Source: Warburgia ugandensis | Taxonomy: Eukaryota; Streptophyta; Magnoliopsida; Canellales; Canellaceae | Direction of reading: 5' to 3' | DNA length: 64,000 nucleotides | NCBI GenBank assembly: GCA_035236585.1 | Contig: CP141137.1 | Location: forward strand, 42,430,057 to 42,494,056 | Shown: piece by piece, positions 61,625-64,000 of the stretch | Position numbering within the stretch: position 1 is the first letter of the stretch | How the letters are laid out: every line of letters begins with the position of its first letter | Made by a program: the position numbers and the translations under genes | Notes under the pieces: generated by a model | What the model saw: only the letters and a program-made list of their open reading frames with translations | Told to the model about the DNA's origin: nothing | Database searches by the model: none

Positions 61625-62400
61625 CTTTATCTTTGTAGTTTAATTTCAATGGTAAAATCTTTGAACCCTAAGTCGATGGAAAGCGAACATCAATACAACA
61701 ATACCCAACAATATTCAAAGGAAACCACGATGCTGGAATTGACATGTGTTGAGATTGAAGCAAGACTATGGGTTTTCAAGATAAATACAAAAAGTGCAAA
61801 GATATGAACAAAGATATAAAAAGGAGAATAAAAGGGATATGGTTCCTCTTTCCAAAATAGGTTAATGGATCAACTATGATTTGAAATGAAGGGCATTATT
61901 ATCTTTTTGCAAAAATTCCAAATTATATACGAAGTTATTGTCCAACTTAATCTTGCTAGCAAGTGGGTATTTGTAGGGATGAGAAAAAAGGTAGGTGGAT
62001 ATTTGAAAATTTTCTTAAAGAAACATTGATATTCTAAACCTTGATTTCAGTTTGAAGAGATTGTGGATATTCTTGGCTGACAACCTTTAGTGTTTGTTTG
62101 AAAATTGAATTTAATTATTTTTATTGCATTTTAGAAGATGAACACTTGAATCATGTGTGCATTAAGGATGCCGCAGTCCTACATCACCATGGTGGAACCC
62201 ACCTTTGGTTGATTAGATCCATTCATCTAATTTCTCTTATTCTAGATATCGTACAATATAAAAATCACTTAAATGGAATGACTTCAACACCCAAAAATGA
62301 CTTCCAAGTCGTTCATTTTGCACCGTTCTTTAAACAATGTTTATGATTCATGTTTGTGAGAGGCTAACATATTATTTTCTATTGGTTAAACCTGCAAACT
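60387..62400. other. No recognised gene
   Basis: AT-rich, with an uninterrupted (GA)n at 61571-61622. No protein signature on either strand. Confidence 0.45.
61571..61622. repeat. (GA)n microsatellite, about 52 bp
   Basis: Uninterrupted GA run. Confidence 0.97.
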
Positions 62401-63497
62401 AGCAACAACCTCTAGTCGATAAGGTAAAAAGGACTCTCACTCTCTAATCCCATTCCTTCCATCGCAAACAATTGTGCTAGCTGTTTCAATGCAGGAATGA
62501 GAAGCCATGCATGGATTAAGTTATGGACAAATGGTGGCCCTGTGCCCTGCATTTTGGAGCCCGTTACATAAATACAATTATATGAACATAGATAGAATAG
62601 CTGTCTTGTTCTTAAACAAAGTTTATCTATGAGATTGACAATCCATGAATAACTGAATCCATGAATTGTTATTCCCTTCCCAGATACGCGCATTATGTTA
62701 GTGATGGTTTCTACCATGTTTAGGCTATTATTGACCAGTTGCTATCATCCATCTATTCTGAGATGTACACATTTTGTAGCCTGAAACTGTATGGATGGCC
62801 TCGAGCTACAGATGAACCTGCCAATTGTTAGCGGAGCGAACAAGCGCGTGCGATGCTCCTAGTGTGGGAATCATAGTATGTTGAAGAGCAAGCAGGCCCG
62901 GCAATGTGGGCCCACAACAGATTTTGGTAAAGCTTGCATGCCCGGAACCTTGTCTTCATCGTGCTTCTCCCACATATCATTTCACAGGTGTCTTGGTAAT
63001 TCCGGAGTCATCCACGGTCACTTGCCTGCACAAAAAGAAAAGTGAATCCTTAGACACTCAGTCAACGTGGATTTTAAAACCACAAGACCGATAATGACCA
63101 CATAGGTAAAAGAAGATACACGCAGCAGATAACACCGAACTCCCACCCACGTACCACCCATAAGCTCCTCCACAAACCAAAGGCTTCGAATGAATCATCT
63201 CAAACAGGGGGCACACTCTACTTTTCTCATAATACGCGCGTGCACCATGAAAGAGTGTTTTGCCGCTCCGCTTGTTCAACTTGGAATCCCCTATCCCAGC
63301 GCACGTTAGCCGCAGACCGTCGTCGTTGCCGACGTCGATGACTGGCCGTACTTTTATTTAAACGGGAAAGTGAAAATGCAGAATGGACAAAGAAAGGAAT
63401 AAAATAAGCAAATAAATAAATAAATAAAACACAAAAATGAGGGAGGTCTTATTCGTAGCAGTCTGTTATTTGGAAGAGGCTTTCATATTCATGCTTG
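62401..63497. other. Probable upstream region of the right-edge gene
   Basis: GC content rises from about 62800, with CG-containing words (GCGGAGCGAACAAGCGCGTGC near 62830, and 63230-63340) and no repeat signature. It looks like gene-proximal sequence. No protein family was recognised. Confidence 0.4.
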
Positions 63498-63544
63498 AGA
63501 GAGAGAGAGAGAGAGAGAAGAAGAAGAAGAAGAAGAAGAAGAAG
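63498..63544. repeat. (GA)n-(GAA)n microsatellite
   Basis: GA run passing into a GAA run, as often found in plant 5' untranslated regions. Confidence 0.9.
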
Positions 63545-63854
63545 GTGGCGAAACAGAAAGATTTGTTTCAGAGTAGGGGCATAATCAGAGCGGATCTTTC
63601 TCCATCTCTCTCACTGTGTCCCTTAGATCCGGTGATTAAGAGAAAGCAAGCCGGTTGTTTCTCTGATTCAAGGATTCATAAAAGGGCTTGTTTTGAGTTT
63701 GTTTTGGTTTCACCCTTTATCCGATTTTTCCTCTTTGGTTTTACTTCTTGGTTTTCCTCCCTTTCTGGTTAGTTGGGGTTTTGAATTCTCTTCGGCTCTC
63801 TCTCTCATTCTCTTCTCATTGAAATCTAACCACTTGCAGTAGACCTACATTGGT
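63545..63854 (+). promoter_or_regulatory. Probable 5' untranslated region with an intron
   Basis: The sequence becomes C/T-rich and ends with a good acceptor (CTCTCATTCTC then CACTTGCAG, 63806-63839) 15 bases before the candidate start. A 5' UTR intron is likely; its donor cannot be fixed from sequence alone. Confidence 0.4.
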
Positions 63855-64000
63855 ATGGATGCTACTGTTTTAGATTTTCGTTTCCTTCTTTGTGATTCTA
63901 GTGGTGGGCTTACTTGCAGTGTTAAATTTCAGGATGATTGTAAATACTCGTCTTCATTGACTGCATTTGCTATATGGGATTTAACGGAGTTCTGGTTCTG
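63855..64000 (+). CDS. Possible gene start at the window edge, unknown product
   Basis: An ATG at 63855 opens a frame of 48 codons running off the window (MDATVLDFRFLLCDSSGGL, later FAIWDLTEFWF). I do not recognise the family. Support comes from context: a splice acceptor just upstream, a C/T- and GA-rich leader, and a move to non-repetitive, less AT-rich sequence. A frame of this length could be chance, and an intron may interrupt it. Confidence 0.4.
   Translation, partial: MDATVLDFRFLLCDSSGGLTCSVKFQDDCKYSSSLTAFAIWDLTEFWF

Noticed and set aside
62412-62717. A 101-codon minus-strand frame
   Set aside because: No recognised domain, and no splice or leader context supports it.

Overview
This is a flowering-plant nuclear segment: AT-rich, full of nested retrotransposons and long (GA)n/(CT)n microsatellites, with an Au-type SINE pair and one intron-containing gene of clear plant type. 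The species cannot be named from the sequence. The only complete host gene is a type I (A-type) DnaJ/HSP40 co-chaperone of the plant ANJ1/AtJ2/AtJ3 class on the minus strand (30656-33930, six exons, predicted 418 residues ending in the CAQQ prenylation motif). A second gene may begin at the right edge (start codon 63855, open to the window end).

Layout. 1-681: 3' end of a long LTR (family L, copy L1). 682-6584: decayed Athila-like Ty3 element A on the minus strand (gag end, protease, RT, RNase H, integrase, long 3' non-coding region). 6585-14326: element B, a pol-less Athila-related element on the minus strand with a truncated 3' LTR, 3' non-coding region, its own decayed Q/P/Y-rich plus coiled-coil plus acidic reading frame, a tRNA-Asp-type primer site and a complete 5' LTR. 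14327-21536: Athila-type LTR sequence in plus orientation, split by solo LTR L2. About 21537-27260: LTR and 3' non-coding region of a third minus-strand Athila-like element C, split by solo LTR L3. 27260-36437: low-repeat gene space with the DnaJ gene. 36438-40647: solo LTR L4. 40648-42972: unassigned, with a G-quadruplex motif. 42973-52412: 5'-truncated Del/Tekay chromovirus D (integrase, chromodomain, 3' LTR) flanked by two Au-SINE pieces and split inside integrase by solo LTR L5. 53200-57420: LTR end, CACTA (DUF4216) remnant, copia LTR and gag (plus) and copia pol (minus). 57420-63850: mostly empty, with a foldback of about 310 bp and microsatellites.

Family L supplies about 17.6 kb of the window as five copies. 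Four are complete solo LTRs of 3.0-4.9 kb with recognisable 5-bp target duplications, and no internal region is seen. All five carry a stem-loop about 370-605 bp from the 3' end, with paired base changes between copies. Together with the pol-less element B these are the least ordinary features. No CRISPR, operon or bacterial feature is expected or seen. Nearly all retroelement reading frames are broken by stops and frameshifts. Homology calls here come from reading translations and comparing repeats by eye, not from searches.
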